The translations under genes were made by a program, and so were the position numbers. DNA of 64,000 nucleotides from Actinoallomurus sp048498315 (GTDB lineage: Bacteria; Actinomycetota; Actinomycetes; Streptosporangiales; Streptosporangiaceae), in the NCBI GenBank assembly GCA_048498315.1, contig JBEHYF010000004.1, forward strand, positions 31,962 through 95,961, written 5' to 3'. The notes beneath the pieces were generated by a model that worked only from the letters and a program-made list of their open reading frames with translations, was not told the DNA's origin and made no database searches. Positions 27,426 to 36,521 of this stretch are shown here, one piece after another. How positions within the stretch are numbered: the first letter of the stretch is position 1; the number at the start of each line of letters is the position of its first letter.

Positions 27426-28742
27426 TCATGGGCCCGGCGATGGGCGGCGGAGCTTCCAGCCCTTCGGGCACCGCTCGACGAAACCGCCCGCCGACAGGGC
27501 ACCGAGCCGGGCGAGGGCGGTGTCGAGATCGACGCCGGCGGACACGGCGATGCGTGCAGTTCCGGCACCCTCGCGCGCCGGGACCGCTTCGAGCACGTCA
27601 CGGGTCACCGGGTCGAGCCGGTCGCGTTCGAGGACCGGGCCGCGTTTCCCGGGCGCGAGGTCGTCACCGATGAGGCCGACCATCTCGAGCACCTCCGGGG
27701 CGTCGGTGACGCAGACGGTGTGCGGCTCGCGCAGCAGGGCGTGGCATCCGGCGGAGGTCAGCGAGGTCACCGGGCCCGGCACCGCCATCACCACCCGGTG
27801 CAGGTCACGGGCGTGCCGGGCGGTGTTGAGGGCGCCGCTTCGCCGCGCCGCCTCGACCACCACCGTGCCGCGCGTCAGCGCCGCGATGGCGCGGTTGCGG
27901 ATCAGGAAGCGGTGCCGGGTAGGCGTCGTTCCGGGTGGCAGCTCGCTCACGAGCAGCCCGTCACGGGCGATGTCGGTGAAGAGCCCCCGGTGGGCGCTCG
28001 GATACGGCACGTCGAGGCCGCATGCGAGCACGACGACCGTGGCTCCGCCGGCGGCGAGCGCGCCGCGATGCGCCGCCGCGTCGATCCCGAACGCGCCTCC
28101 GCTGACCGTGCACCAGCCGCGGTCGGCGAGCCCGGCGGCCAGCTCGGCCGCGACGTGGACGCCGTAGGCGGTGGCCGACCGCGAGCCGACGATCGCCACG
28201 GACCGCAGGCAGGCGAACCGCAGGTCGAGGTCGCCGCGCACCCACAGCGCGAGCGGCTGCGCGGCACCCAGATCGCCGAGCTGCGACGGCCACTCGGCGT
28301 CTCCCGGGCACACCAGCCGCCCCCCGAGCTCCTCGGCCGCGGCCAGCAGGCGGTCGGGATCGGCGTCGGGAAGCCGTGCCCGCCACGCCGCGAACCGTCG
28401 TACGGCCTCGGCCGGGCGGCCCGTCCCCGCACCCGCCGGGTGTACGAGGCCGGTGTCAGCCGCCCGCTCCGGCTCGCCGGCGACCGGTGACGTGGACCCG
28501 GAGCCGGCCCGTGACGTGGGCTCGGAGCCGGCCGGGCGCTTCGGGGCGGCACCGGCCGGACCGCCCGGCCCGGCGTCGCCCGCCACCGCGAGGCCTAGCG
28601 GGTAGGAGGTGGCCGTGCGGATGGCGTCGACCGCGCCGGCCGCCCCGAGCTCCGCGACGAGACGGCCGAGGAGCTCGTCGCCGGGCTCGGCGATACGGGT
28701 CAGTAGCGCACGGGCCAGGCGCTCCTCGTCGGGAACCGTCAT
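27426..28742 (-). CDS. dprA: DNA processing protein DprA
   Basis: 438 residues. DprA binds single-stranded DNA and loads RecA in transformation. The Rossmann-like core has VAIVGSRSATAYG, SGGAFGIDAAAHRGAL and VSELPPGTTPTRHRFLIRNR, and a C-terminal winged-helix region follows. An Ala/Gly/Pro-rich stretch at about 52-110 lies between the N-terminal helical domain and the core. Downstream of comM on the same strand. Actinomycetes keep these genes although natural competence is rarely shown. Confidence 0.93.
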   Translation of the reverse strand: MTVPDEERLARALLTRIAEPGDELLGRLVAELGAAGAVDAIRTATSYPLGLAVAGDAGPGGPAGAAPKRPAGSEPTSRAGSGSTSPVAGEPERAADTGLVHPAGAGTGRPAEAVRRFAAWRARLPDADPDRLLAAAEELGGRLVCPGDAEWPSQLGDLGAAQPLALWVRGDLDLRFACLRSVAIVGSRSATAYGVHVAAELAAGLADRGWCTVSGGAFGIDAAAHRGALAAGGATVVVLACGLDVPYPSAHRGLFTDIARDGLLVSELPPGTTPTRHRFLIRNRAIAALTRGTVVVEAARRSGALNTARHARDLHRVVMAVPGPVTSLTSAGCHALLREPHTVCVTDAPEVLEMVGLIGDDLAPGKRGPVLERDRLDPVTRDVLEAVPAREGAGTARIAVSAGVDLDTALARLGALSAGGFVERCPKGWKLRRPSPGP

Positions 28743-28800
28743 GGCGACCTCCTTGGTGACGGCACGGCGGCCCGGCTGCCGCGCCCGGCGACGCGGCCGA

Positions 28801-30345
28801 TCATGACCGCCCTTCCCACAGGCCGAGGGCCTCGTTGATCTCGGCGGCGCCGGGGGCGTCCTTGCCGGCGAGGTCGGCGATCGTCCAGGCGACGCGCACC
28901 ACCCGGTCGAGGCCCCGGGCGCTCAGGCGGCCGTCGGCCAGCGGCCGGTCGAGTGCGGCCAGCGCCGCCGGTGGCGGCGCGAAACGGCGCCGCAGCTCGC
29001 GGCCCGGGACGTCGGCGTTGGTGCGCCAGGGCGTCCCGGCGAGGCGGCGGCGGGTGCGGTCGCGCGCGGCCAGCACCCGCTCGGCCACCACGGCGCTGGA
29101 CTCGGCCAGCCGCAGGTCGTACCGCAGCTCCGCCCGCGTCACCTCCTGCAGCTCCGTCTTCAGGTCGACTCGGTCGAGCAGCGGTCCGGACAGCCGGGCC
29201 AGATAGCGCCGCCGTACCGGGGAGGGGCACGTGCAGTCGCGCTTCCTGGGCGCACCGCACGGGCACGGGTTGGCCGCGAGCACGAGGATGAAACGGGCCG
29301 GGAACCGGGCGGTCGCGCCCGACCGCGCGATCGTGACCTCGCCCTCTTCGAGCGGTTGCCGTAAGGCGTCGAGCACGCCGCCGTTGAACTCCGGGCACTC
29401 GTCGAGGAAGAGCACGCCGTGGTGTGCCAGGGACACCGCGCCCGGCTGGATCAGCCGGGCGTTGCCGCCGCCGACCAGGGCCGCCCGCGACGCGGTGTGG
29501 TGGGGCGCACGGAACGGTGGACGGGTCATCAGCGGCTGGCCGGGCGGCAGCGCCCCCGCCACGGAATGGATCGCGGTGATCTCGACCGCCGCGTCGTGGT
29601 CGAGATCGGGAAGCAGCGCCGGCAGCCGTTCGGCCAGCATGGTCTTGCCGCATCCGGGCGGCCCGGTGAAGAACACATGGTGCCCTCCGGCTGCGCTGAT
29701 CTCCAGCACCTTGCGCGCGGCCGCCTGACCGCGCACGTCGGCCAGGTCGCGGGCCCCGGCCGCGGAGGCGCCGGGCGGCGTCCCGGCCGACGCCGGGCCC
29801 GGCCCGGTATCGTCGGCGTCGTCGGGCGGCGGAAGGTCGCGTAGCCGGGCCAGCAACGCCCTGAGGGAACGGACGCCGACGACCTTGACGCCGGGCACGA
29901 GGGAGGCCTCCTGGACGTTGCCCCACGGGACGATCACCGTGTCGGCGCCGGCGTCGGCCGCCGCCAGCACCGCGGGCAGGACGCCGTGCACCGGCCGGAC
30001 CCGGCCGTCGAGCCCGAGCTCGCCGAGCATCACCATGCCCGCCCCGGCACCGGGCGGGATCGCCTCGGCCGCGCCCAGCAGCGCGATCGCGATGGCCACG
30101 TCGAAGCAGCTTCCGCGTTTGGGCAAGGTGGCCGGGAAGAGACTGACGGTGACGTGCCGGGCGGGCCACGGCTCGTCGCTGTTGATGATCGCCGCACGGA
30201 CGCGGTCGCGCGCCTCGCTGAGCGCCGCGTCGGGCAGCCCGACGAGGTGCAGGCCGGGAACGCCGTTGGTGATCGACGCCTCGACGTCGACGACATGGCC
30301 GTCGATGCCGAACAGCGTCACCGAGCGGGTGCGGGCCAGTGGCAT
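28801..30345 (-). CDS. comM: YifB/ComM family AAA+ ATPase
   Basis: 514 residues. In naturally competent bacteria ComM drives branch migration during integration of incoming DNA. The N-terminal domain (LVGLPDAALSEARDRVRAA; KRGSCFDVAIA) is the Lon-C-like part of the Mg-chelatase-related family; Walker A GPPGCGKTML is at 228-237 and Walker B is GVLFLDECPEF. A four-cysteine cluster (CPCGAPRKRDCTC) in the C-terminal half may bind metal. ATG 30345 is 3 bases after the yraN stop, so the two are coupled. Confidence 0.93.
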   Translation of the reverse strand: MPLARTRSVTLFGIDGHVVDVEASITNGVPGLHLVGLPDAALSEARDRVRAAIINSDEPWPARHVTVSLFPATLPKRGSCFDVAIAIALLGAAEAIPPGAGAGMVMLGELGLDGRVRPVHGVLPAVLAAADAGADTVIVPWGNVQEASLVPGVKVVGVRSLRALLARLRDLPPPDDADDTGPGPASAGTPPGASAAGARDLADVRGQAAARKVLEISAAGGHHVFFTGPPGCGKTMLAERLPALLPDLDHDAAVEITAIHSVAGALPPGQPLMTRPPFRAPHHTASRAALVGGGNARLIQPGAVSLAHHGVLFLDECPEFNGGVLDALRQPLEEGEVTIARSGATARFPARFILVLAANPCPCGAPRKRDCTCPSPVRRRYLARLSGPLLDRVDLKTELQEVTRAELRYDLRLAESSAVVAERVLAARDRTRRRLAGTPWRTNADVPGRELRRRFAPPPAALAALDRPLADGRLSARGLDRVVRVAWTIADLAGKDAPGAAEINEALGLWEGRS

Positions 30346-30348
30346 CGG

Positions 30349-30702
30349 CTAGCACACCCCCTTCATATGGTCGACGGTGAAACGGCCGCCTTCGGCGACC
30401 AGGCCGATCACGTCGATGCGGGCGCCGGCGTGCCCGACGCCGTTGGCGGCCAGCCAGCGGGCGGCGAGCCGCCGCAGCCGCGCCGCCTTCGCCGCCGTGA
30501 TCGCCTCGGCCGGAGCGCCGTAGCCGACGCCGGAGCGCGTCTTGACCTCGCAGACGACCAACTCGGTGCCGTCGCGGGCGACGATGTCCAGCTCGCCCTC
30601 GGGGCACCGCCAGTTGCGGTCGAGGATCTGCCAGCCCAGCTCCGTCAGGTGCCGGGCGGCGGCCTGCTCGCCCAGCCGGCCCAGCACGTCTTTCGCACGC
30701 AT
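30349..30702 (-). CDS. yraN: UPF0102 (YraN) endonuclease-like protein
   Basis: 117 residues. YraN proteins have a restriction-endonuclease-like fold, with conserved GELDIVARDGTELVVCEVKTR here (the E-D...E-V-K pattern). A role with ComM and DprA in handling branched or incoming DNA is often assumed but unproven. ATG 30702 has an excellent RBS (GGCGGAGGTGAG). First gene of the yraN-comM-dprA set on the minus strand. Confidence 0.9.
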   Translation of the reverse strand: MRAKDVLGRLGEQAAARHLTELGWQILDRNWRCPEGELDIVARDGTELVVCEVKTRSGVGYGAPAEAITAAKAARLRRLAARWLAANGVGHAGARIDVIGLVAEGGRFTVDHMKGVC

Positions 30703-31080
30703 CCACTCACCTCCGCCTCCGAGCCTGCCGGAGCGGTAACGATGCGTGGCGATCCGGCGACAGGTTGTGGATAACGCCGGGCGGGAGGGGGCGACCGGCC
30801 GCGATCCGCCGGCGGAGATCCGGAAACGCCCGGAGCGTCGCTTGATTTCGCGGTACGGGCCGCGCAGGGTGGCGCGGGACGGCCGCCTGCGGCCGGTGCA
30901 GCGGGCGAGCGAGGCGCACCGTGCGTGCTGTTCCGGCGCGCTGCGGCGGACAGTGCCGCATGCGAAGTTCTGCTGCATCCGGTACCCGTGGCGAGCATCG
31001 TGCCGCCAGGGAACGGCGGCAAGCGCGGCCCGGGACGGGCCCGGCGACCGCGCGCCGGTGGACGGCGAAGGAGGCTGCAG
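30703..31080. other. Divergent region between yraN and xerC
   Basis: No gene assigned, although the xerC frame is open from 30925. Contains one perfect DnaA-box 9-mer (30766-30774) and the xerC ribosome-binding site AAGGAGG (31068-31074). Confidence 0.4.
30766..30774 (-). promoter_or_regulatory. Perfect DnaA-box 9-mer (TTATCCACA on the minus strand)
   Basis: TGTGGATAA on the plus strand is the exact complement of the consensus DnaA box. It lies 64 bp before the yraN start and about 310 bp before xerC. Only one was noticed here, so it is not an origin; it could be regulatory, titration or chance. Confidence 0.4.
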
Positions 31081-32247
31081 TTGGAGGCGAGCGGCAATCC
31101 GGCCTTCGCCGAGGCGCTGGCGGGTTTCGAACGGCACCTGCGCGCCGAGCGCGGCCTGTCGGCGCACACCGTCCGCGCGTATGTCGCCGACGTCGCCGAC
31201 CTGCTGGCGCACGCGCACCGCATGGCGGCCGGGGACGTGTCCGGCCTGGATCTGCGGATGTTGCGGGCGTGGCTGGCCGCGCAGCACGCGCTGCGGCGCT
31301 CGCGGTCGACGCTGGCGAGGCGCACCGCGTCTGCGCGCGCGTTCACCGCGTGGGCGCATCGCCGGGGCCTCTTGGCCGCCGATCCCGGGCCGCTGCTCGG
31401 CACCCCCCGGTACCGGCGTGTGCTGCCCAGGGTGCTGCGCCAGGACGAGGCCGCCGCGCTCCTCGACGCTCCTCCCGCCGAACGCGGGCGTCCGGATCCC
31501 GCCGATTCCGGACGCCACGGCGAGCCGCCGCCGGGACGCGTGGGGGCGGGAACGGACGCGGCGGCGCCAGGACGCGACGGCGGGAACGTGCGTACGCCGG
31601 GGGAAGCCGCGCAAACCACCGGGAGCGCCGCACGGGCGTCCACCGCACGGGCACGGACGGATGTCGCCACACCCGCGCACGGCGACGTACCCGTGCCGGA
31701 GCGGGAGACGCGGGCCGACGATGACGCCGCGGTGGCCGAACAGGCGATCTTTCTGCGGGATCGGGCGGCGATGGAATTGCTGTACGGGTCGGCGATCCGG
31801 GTCGGCGAGCTGTGCGGCCTGGACGTCGGTGACGTCGACTTCGCCCGCCGTACGGTGCGGGTGCTGGGCAAGGGCGCCAAGGAACGCGTCGTGCCGATGA
31901 GCGCGCCCGCCGTACGCGCCGTCAACGCCTGGCTGCGCGTCGGACGGCCCGCGTTCGCCGGCGACCGCAGCGGCCCGGCGCTCTTGCTCGGCGTGCGAGG
32001 CGGCCGGCTGCATCCCACGGTCATCCGCCGTGTCGTGCACCGGTGGCTGACCGTGCGGGACCTGCCCGACATGGGCCCGCACGGCCTGCGGCACAGCGCG
32101 GCGACCCACCTTCTGGAGAACGGCGCCGACCTGCGCAGCGTGCAGGAGATGCTCGGCCACGCCTCCCTGGCGACGACGCAGCTGTACACGCACGTGTCGG
32201 CCGAACGGCTCCGGCAGGTCTACCGCCAGGCCCATCCCCGCGCCTGA
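31081..32247 (+). CDS. xerC: Tyrosine recombinase XerC with a long inter-domain linker
   Basis: 388 residues from TTG 31081, preceded by AAGGAGG at ideal spacing. With XerD it resolves chromosome dimers at dif. The N-terminal core-binding domain (about 8-110) and the catalytic domain are complete: R240 (SAIRVGEL), K264 (GKGAK), H334 and R337 (HGLRH), H360 (LGHAS) and Y369. Residues about 131-222 form a Gly/Ala/Pro/Arg-rich linker not present in typical XerC, making it about 90 residues longer. The position before the M23 peptidase and rpsB is the housekeeping one, so this is not a mobile-element integrase. Confidence 0.9.
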   Translation: MEASGNPAFAEALAGFERHLRAERGLSAHTVRAYVADVADLLAHAHRMAAGDVSGLDLRMLRAWLAAQHALRRSRSTLARRTASARAFTAWAHRRGLLAADPGPLLGTPRYRRVLPRVLRQDEAAALLDAPPAERGRPDPADSGRHGEPPPGRVGAGTDAAAPGRDGGNVRTPGEAAQTTGSAARASTARARTDVATPAHGDVPVPERETRADDDAAVAEQAIFLRDRAAMELLYGSAIRVGELCGLDVGDVDFARRTVRVLGKGAKERVVPMSAPAVRAVNAWLRVGRPAFAGDRSGPALLLGVRGGRLHPTVIRRVVHRWLTVRDLPDMGPHGLRHSAATHLLENGADLRSVQEMLGHASLATTQLYTHVSAERLRQVYRQAHPRA

Positions 32248-32412
32248 ACCATCGTGCGCGGCGACCCGGCGTTCCGGCCCAGCGTGGGCTCGGCGGACCG
32301 GCCGCCGGTGGCGGCGAGCGCGTTCGGCAGGCCCCGGGGTGGGCCGCCGATCCGGCCCGGCCGACGGCGGCCCGGGAAAGGGCGGCTTCCAGAGGGTGCG
32401 GCCACGCGGTCG

Positions 32413-33324
32413 TCACCGGCGGGAGATGCGGCGGCGGAGCAGCGCGACCCGACGCCCGGCGGGGAGGAACGCGGACAGGGTTCCCAGCGCGAGCAGAGCG
32501 TCGGCGATCCCCGCGTCGGCGGGCGTGGAGTCGCCGACCGGCCGGGCGGTCGGCGAGCGGTGCCTCCTCTGCCGCCGAGCAGGCCCTGCCCGCCCGTCAC
32601 CCTCGGCCCGCTCCCGATCTCCCACCGGCCGTGGCCCGCCCGGAGGTCGCGGTGAGCCCGTTCCGCTCCGTACGGGCGGGGAGGGAGGTACCGCCGCGGA
32701 TGCGGCCGAGCCGTCAGGCACGGTGCCGGGCACCGGCGTGTCCGGCGACCAGGCGTCCGGCACCGGCGTGTCCGTGTCGGGACCAGGCGGGTCGGCGTAC
32801 GGCGGTGCGGGTGGCGCCGGGCCCGTGGCGCCTGGAGCGGCGGGCCACCAGGGCAGGAGACGGACCGGGCCGAGGCCGAGGAGGCTCAGCGGGTCGAGGT
32901 AGACGGTGCCGCGCAACAGCCCCCAGTGCAGGCAGGCCTGATCGGGGCAGTGGCCGGGCGCGGCCGAGACCACGCCGATGCGGTCTCCGGCATGCACTGT
33001 CTGGCCGGTGCGGACGGCTGGGCGGACCGGCAGGTAGCTGGTGCGCAGATCGCCGTGCACGATCGTCACCACGCCCCGGCCCGCGAGGTCTCCGGCGTAA
33101 CCGACCCGCCCGGGACCAGCGGCGTACACCGGCCGGCCCGGGCGGGCGGCGAGGTCGACCCCGCGGTGACCGGCCTCCCACGGGTGCGCGGGCGGGGAAA
33201 ACCCGCGCACCACCCTCGGCGGCGGGCGCAGCGGCCACTGCCACGCGGGGGGACCGTGGGACGGGACCGGCGCCAGGGCCGCGGACAGGAGGATCGCTTT
33301 GGGACCGACCATGGCCGACAGCAT
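32413..33324 (-). CDS. M23 family peptidase, secreted or membrane-anchored
   Basis: 303 residues from 33324. After a hydrophobic N-terminus (MVGPKAILLSAALAPVPS), which may be a signal peptide, an LytM-type domain spans about 30-150 with zinc ligands H53 and D57 (GHRGVD) and H133 in CLHWGLLRG. In the usual HxH motif the first residue would be His; here it is Cys131. A Pro-rich segment (about 165-260) and a basic tail follow. Peptidoglycan endopeptidase activity is likely but not certain because of that substitution. Divergent from rpsB, the conserved position. Start could also be 33312. Confidence 0.8.
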   Translation of the reverse strand: MLSAMVGPKAILLSAALAPVPSHGPPAWQWPLRPPPRVVRGFSPPAHPWEAGHRGVDLAARPGRPVYAAGPGRVGYAGDLAGRGVVTIVHGDLRTSYLPVRPAVRTGQTVHAGDRIGVVSAAPGHCPDQACLHWGLLRGTVYLDPLSLLGLGPVRLLPWWPAAPGATGPAPPAPPYADPPGPDTDTPVPDAWSPDTPVPGTVPDGSAASAAVPPSPPVRSGTGSPRPPGGPRPVGDRERAEGDGRAGPARRQRRHRSPTARPVGDSTPADAGIADALLALGTLSAFLPAGRRVALLRRRISRR

Positions 33325-33918
33325 CCGCGCACGCCGGCGCCGCCCGCCAGGGGGACGGACGAGGCTGTGGACGGCCGGGCCGGCCTGGCCTCCGTCCGGA
33401 GCGAACGACCAGCGGCCGACGACCGTTCGGTTTCCGAGGGCGAGCGGTTCCCGGTGAAGGGTGATCTTCGAAGGCGGTCGGCTCCGATCGCGGGCGGCTT
33501 CGGGGCTCTGCTTCCCTGGAGGCCGCTCCCGGTGGCGGCGGCTTCGGGGTGTCGGCTTCCCGGGCGGGCGGCTTCGGTCCGAGCGGGCCTCCGGGCGGGC
33601 GGCCTCCGGGCGGGCGGCCTCCGGGCGGGCGGTCTTCCTTGGGCGCCGGGGACCGGAGGCCGATGGCGGGCTCGGGGTGCGCCGCGGCGGCAAGGCCGGG
33701 ACTTGTGCCCGTCACGGCGCGCGTCCACGCGGACGGCGCGTCACCGGTACACTTGAGCCAACGGTCGCATGACCGAATTCACGCGCCCGCCGGCCACCGG
33801 CATTCGGTGGGGCGGCCCCCTCGGTCCACGGCGGCAGCCGCGGCACGGGTCCGCACGGGCGCAGAAACAACCGGGACGTGGCCCAGAGCGACTGGGCCGG
33901 ACAGGAGGACCACGGGCA
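33325..33918. other. Divergent region between the M23 peptidase and rpsB
   Basis: No gene supported. It holds a 15-bp tandem repeat (33586-33630). TACACT at 33748-33753 may be the rpsB -10, which would give a leader of about 160 nt; no good -35 is seen. ACAGGAGG at 33900-33907 is the rpsB ribosome-binding site. Confidence 0.4.
33586..33630. repeat. Three perfect 15-bp tandem repeats
   Basis: GGCCTCCGGGCGGGC occurs three times head to tail, with partial related units upstream. Non-coding and probably slippage-prone. Confidence 0.85.
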
Positions 33919-34824
33919 ATGGCACCCGTCGTCACCATGAAGCAGCTGCTCGAGAGCGGCGTCCACTTCGGGCATCAGACCCGCCGCTGGAACCCGAAGA
34001 TGAAGCGTTTCATCTTCACCGAGCGCAACGGCATCTACATCATCGACCTGCAGCAGTCGCTGTCCTACATCGACCGCGCGTACGACTTCATCAAGGAGAC
34101 GGTCGCGCACGGCGGCACGATCCTGTTCGTCGGCACCAAGAAGCAGGCCCAGGAGTCGATCGCCGAGCAGGCGCAGCGCGTCGGCATGCCGTACGTCAAC
34201 CAGCGCTGGCTGGGCGGCATGCTCACCAACTTCTCGACGGTGCACAAGCGCCTGACGCGCCTCAAGGAGCTCGAGGAGATCGACTACGACGACGTCGCGG
34301 GCTCCGGCCTCACCAAGAAGGAGCTTCTCATGCGCAAGCGTGAGAAGGACAAGCTCGAGCGCACCCTCGGCGGCATCCGCGACATGGCCCGTGTGCCCAG
34401 CGCCGTGTGGATCTGCGACACCAAGAAGGAGCACATCGCGGTCAACGAGGCGCGCAAGCTGGGCATCCCGGTCGTCGCGATCCTCGACACGAACTGCGAT
34501 CCCGACGAGGTCGACTACCCGATCCCGGGCAACGACGACGCGATCCGCAGTGTCAGCCTGCTCACCCGGGTGGTCGCCGATGCCGTGGCCGAGGGTTTGA
34601 TCGCGCGGGCCGGCGCCGGTGCCACGGGCGAGGAGAAGCCCGCCGTCGTGGGCGCCGAGGAGCCGCTGCCCGAGTGGGAGCGTGAGCTGCTGCAGAGCAG
34701 GGCCGAAGGTGGCGAGGGCGCGCAGGCGGAGGCCCCGGCGCAGGCCGGGGCGGCTGCGGCGGTGACCGCCGAGGCACCGGCGGAGGCCGCGGGCGAGCAG
34801 TCGCAGACCAGCGAGGAAGCCTGA
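33919..34824 (+). CDS. rpsB: 30S ribosomal protein S2
   Basis: 301 residues from ATG 33919 (MAPVVTMKQLLESGVHFGHQ). The S2 core is complete, including RWNPKMKRFIF and the C-terminal DTNCDPDEVDYPIPGNDDA. An acidic Ala/Glu tail of about 60 residues is longer than in E. coli and typical for actinomycetes. RBS ACAGGAGG. tsf follows 36 nt downstream in the same operon. Confidence 0.96.
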   Translation: MAPVVTMKQLLESGVHFGHQTRRWNPKMKRFIFTERNGIYIIDLQQSLSYIDRAYDFIKETVAHGGTILFVGTKKQAQESIAEQAQRVGMPYVNQRWLGGMLTNFSTVHKRLTRLKELEEIDYDDVAGSGLTKKELLMRKREKDKLERTLGGIRDMARVPSAVWICDTKKEHIAVNEARKLGIPVVAILDTNCDPDEVDYPIPGNDDAIRSVSLLTRVVADAVAEGLIARAGAGATGEEKPAVVGAEEPLPEWERELLQSRAEGGEGAQAEAPAQAGAAAAVTAEAPAEAAGEQSQTSEEA

Positions 34825-34860
34825 CGGTTCACGACAGACGACGAGAGAGACGACACCACA

Positions 34861-35697
34861 ATGGCGAACTTCACCGCCGCCGACGTCAAGCGGCTCCGGG
34901 AGCTCACCGGCTCGGGGATGATGGCCTGTAAGAAGGCGCTCGGGGAGGCCGAGGGCGACTTCGACAAGGCCGTCGAGCTGCTGCGCCTCAAGGGTGCCAA
35001 GGATGTCGGCAAGCGCGCCGAGCGTACCGCCGCCAACGGCCTGGTCGCGGAGTACTTCACCGGCACGGGCGACGGCGCGCTGCTGGAGCTCAACTGCGAG
35101 ACCGACTTCGTCGCCAAGAACGCGCAGTTCATTGAGCTGGCGAACCGTATCGTCGAGTTCGCGGCCAAGAACGGCCTGCACGACTCGGCGTCGCTGGCGG
35201 ACGCGGAGATCGAGCCGGGCAAGACCGTCCGGCAGCTGATCGACGAGAACAGCGCCAAGATCGGCGAGAAGCTGGAGCTCGGCCGGTTCGCGCACTTCAC
35301 CGGCGCGTACGTGGCCAGCTACCTGCACAAGTCCGACCCGTCGCTGCCCCCGGCGACCGGCGTGCTGGTCGAGCTCGACGTCGAAGCCCCCGAGGTGGCC
35401 AAGGAGGTCGCCCAGCAGATCGCCGCGATGTCGCCGAAGTACCTGGCGATCGAGGACGTCCCCGCCGAGGTCGTCGCCAAGGAGCGGGCGCTCGCCGAGC
35501 AGATGACGCGCGACGAGGGCAAGCCGGAACAGGCGATCCCGAAGATCGTCGAGGGCCGGGTGAAGGCCTTCTACAAGGACTTCGTCCTGCTGGAGCAGCC
35601 GTTCGTGAAAGATCAGAAGAAGTCGGTCGGTAAGGTCCTCCAGGAGGCGGGCGTGACCGTCAAGCGCTTCGTCCGCTTCCGGGTCGGCCAGCTCTAG
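34861..35697 (+). CDS. tsf: Elongation factor Ts
   Basis: 278 residues. Guanine nucleotide exchange factor for EF-Tu. The N-terminal UBA-like domain (VKRLRELTGSGMMACKKAL) and the core motif ELNCETDFVAKN are present; the length is that of the family. ATG at 34861. Cotranscribed with rpsB. Confidence 0.96.
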   Translation: MANFTAADVKRLRELTGSGMMACKKALGEAEGDFDKAVELLRLKGAKDVGKRAERTAANGLVAEYFTGTGDGALLELNCETDFVAKNAQFIELANRIVEFAAKNGLHDSASLADAEIEPGKTVRQLIDENSAKIGEKLELGRFAHFTGAYVASYLHKSDPSLPPATGVLVELDVEAPEVAKEVAQQIAAMSPKYLAIEDVPAEVVAKERALAEQMTRDEGKPEQAIPKIVEGRVKAFYKDFVLLEQPFVKDQKKSVGKVLQEAGVTVKRFVRFRVGQL

Positions 35698-35745
35698 CCC
35701 ACCGCGAGGATCCAGCCCCAACAGAGACGAGAAGGAGCCGCCGCC

Positions 35746-36507
35746 GTGCAGGACAAGGAAACGACCGACGCGACGGCGGCTCGGTCGTCCCATGGCTGGA
35801 AGCGGGTGCTTTTGAAGCTGTCCGGCGAGGCCTTCGCCGGCGGCGAGGGCCTCGGCATCGACCCGGGAGTGGTCCAGCACATCGCCAAGGCGATCGCCGA
35901 AGTCGTCCGCGAGGGCGTGCAGGTCTCCGTTGTCTGCGGCGGCGGGAACATGTTCCGCGGCGCGCAGATGTCCGCGCGCGGAATGGACCGCGCCCGCAGC
36001 GACTACATGGGCATGCTGGGCACGGTCATCAACTGCCTGGCGCTGCAGGATTTCCTGGAGAAACTCGGGCTCGACACGCGGGTGCAGACGGCGATCGCGA
36101 TGGGCCAGGTGGCCGAGCCGTACATCCCGCGCCGTGCCATCCGGCATCTGGAAAAGGGCCGCGTCGTGATCTTCGGCGCGGGGCTGGGCCAGCCGTTCTT
36201 CTCCACCGACACGGCGGCGGCGCAGCGCGCGCTGGAGATCGGCGCCGACGCGGTGCTGAAGGGTACCCAGGTTGACGGGGTCTACGACTCCGATCCGAAG
36301 AAGAACCCGGACGCCTTCCGGTTCGACCGGCTCGACTACGGAGAGGTGCTGCAGCGCGGGCTGAAGGTCATGGATGCCACCGCGATCAGCCTCTGCATGG
36401 ACAACGGCCTGCCGATCGTGGTGTTCGACCTGATGGGTCAGGGCAATATCGTCCGTGCCGTCCGTGGTGAGAAGATCGGCACATTGGTAAGTCCGGCGGA
36501 TAGCTGA
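35746..36507 (+). CDS. pyrH: UMP kinase
   Basis: 253 residues from GTG 35746, with GAAGGAG 8 nt upstream. Phosphorylates UMP to UDP. Bacterial-type amino-acid-kinase fold: KRVLLKLSGEAFAG near the start, VVCGGGNMFRGAQM, and DAVLKGTQVDGVYDSDPKKN. An N-terminal extension of about 17 residues precedes the core. Lies between tsf and frr, the conserved order. Confidence 0.96.
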   Translation: MQDKETTDATAARSSHGWKRVLLKLSGEAFAGGEGLGIDPGVVQHIAKAIAEVVREGVQVSVVCGGGNMFRGAQMSARGMDRARSDYMGMLGTVINCLALQDFLEKLGLDTRVQTAIAMGQVAEPYIPRRAIRHLEKGRVVIFGAGLGQPFFSTDTAAAQRALEIGADAVLKGTQVDGVYDSDPKKNPDAFRFDRLDYGEVLQRGLKVMDATAISLCMDNGLPIVVFDLMGQGNIVRAVRGEKIGTLVSPADS

Positions 36508-36521
36508 AACGGGAGCCGAAG

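Noticed and set aside
30925..31080. Upstream extension of the XerC frame
   Set aside because: The open frame continues, but it is not protein-like, and AAGGAGG sits exactly before TTG 31081.
31081..32247. Tyrosine recombinase as a prophage or island integrase
   Set aside because: It sits in the conserved xerC-M23-rpsB context, has no attachment repeats or phage genes nearby, and has XerC-type motifs.
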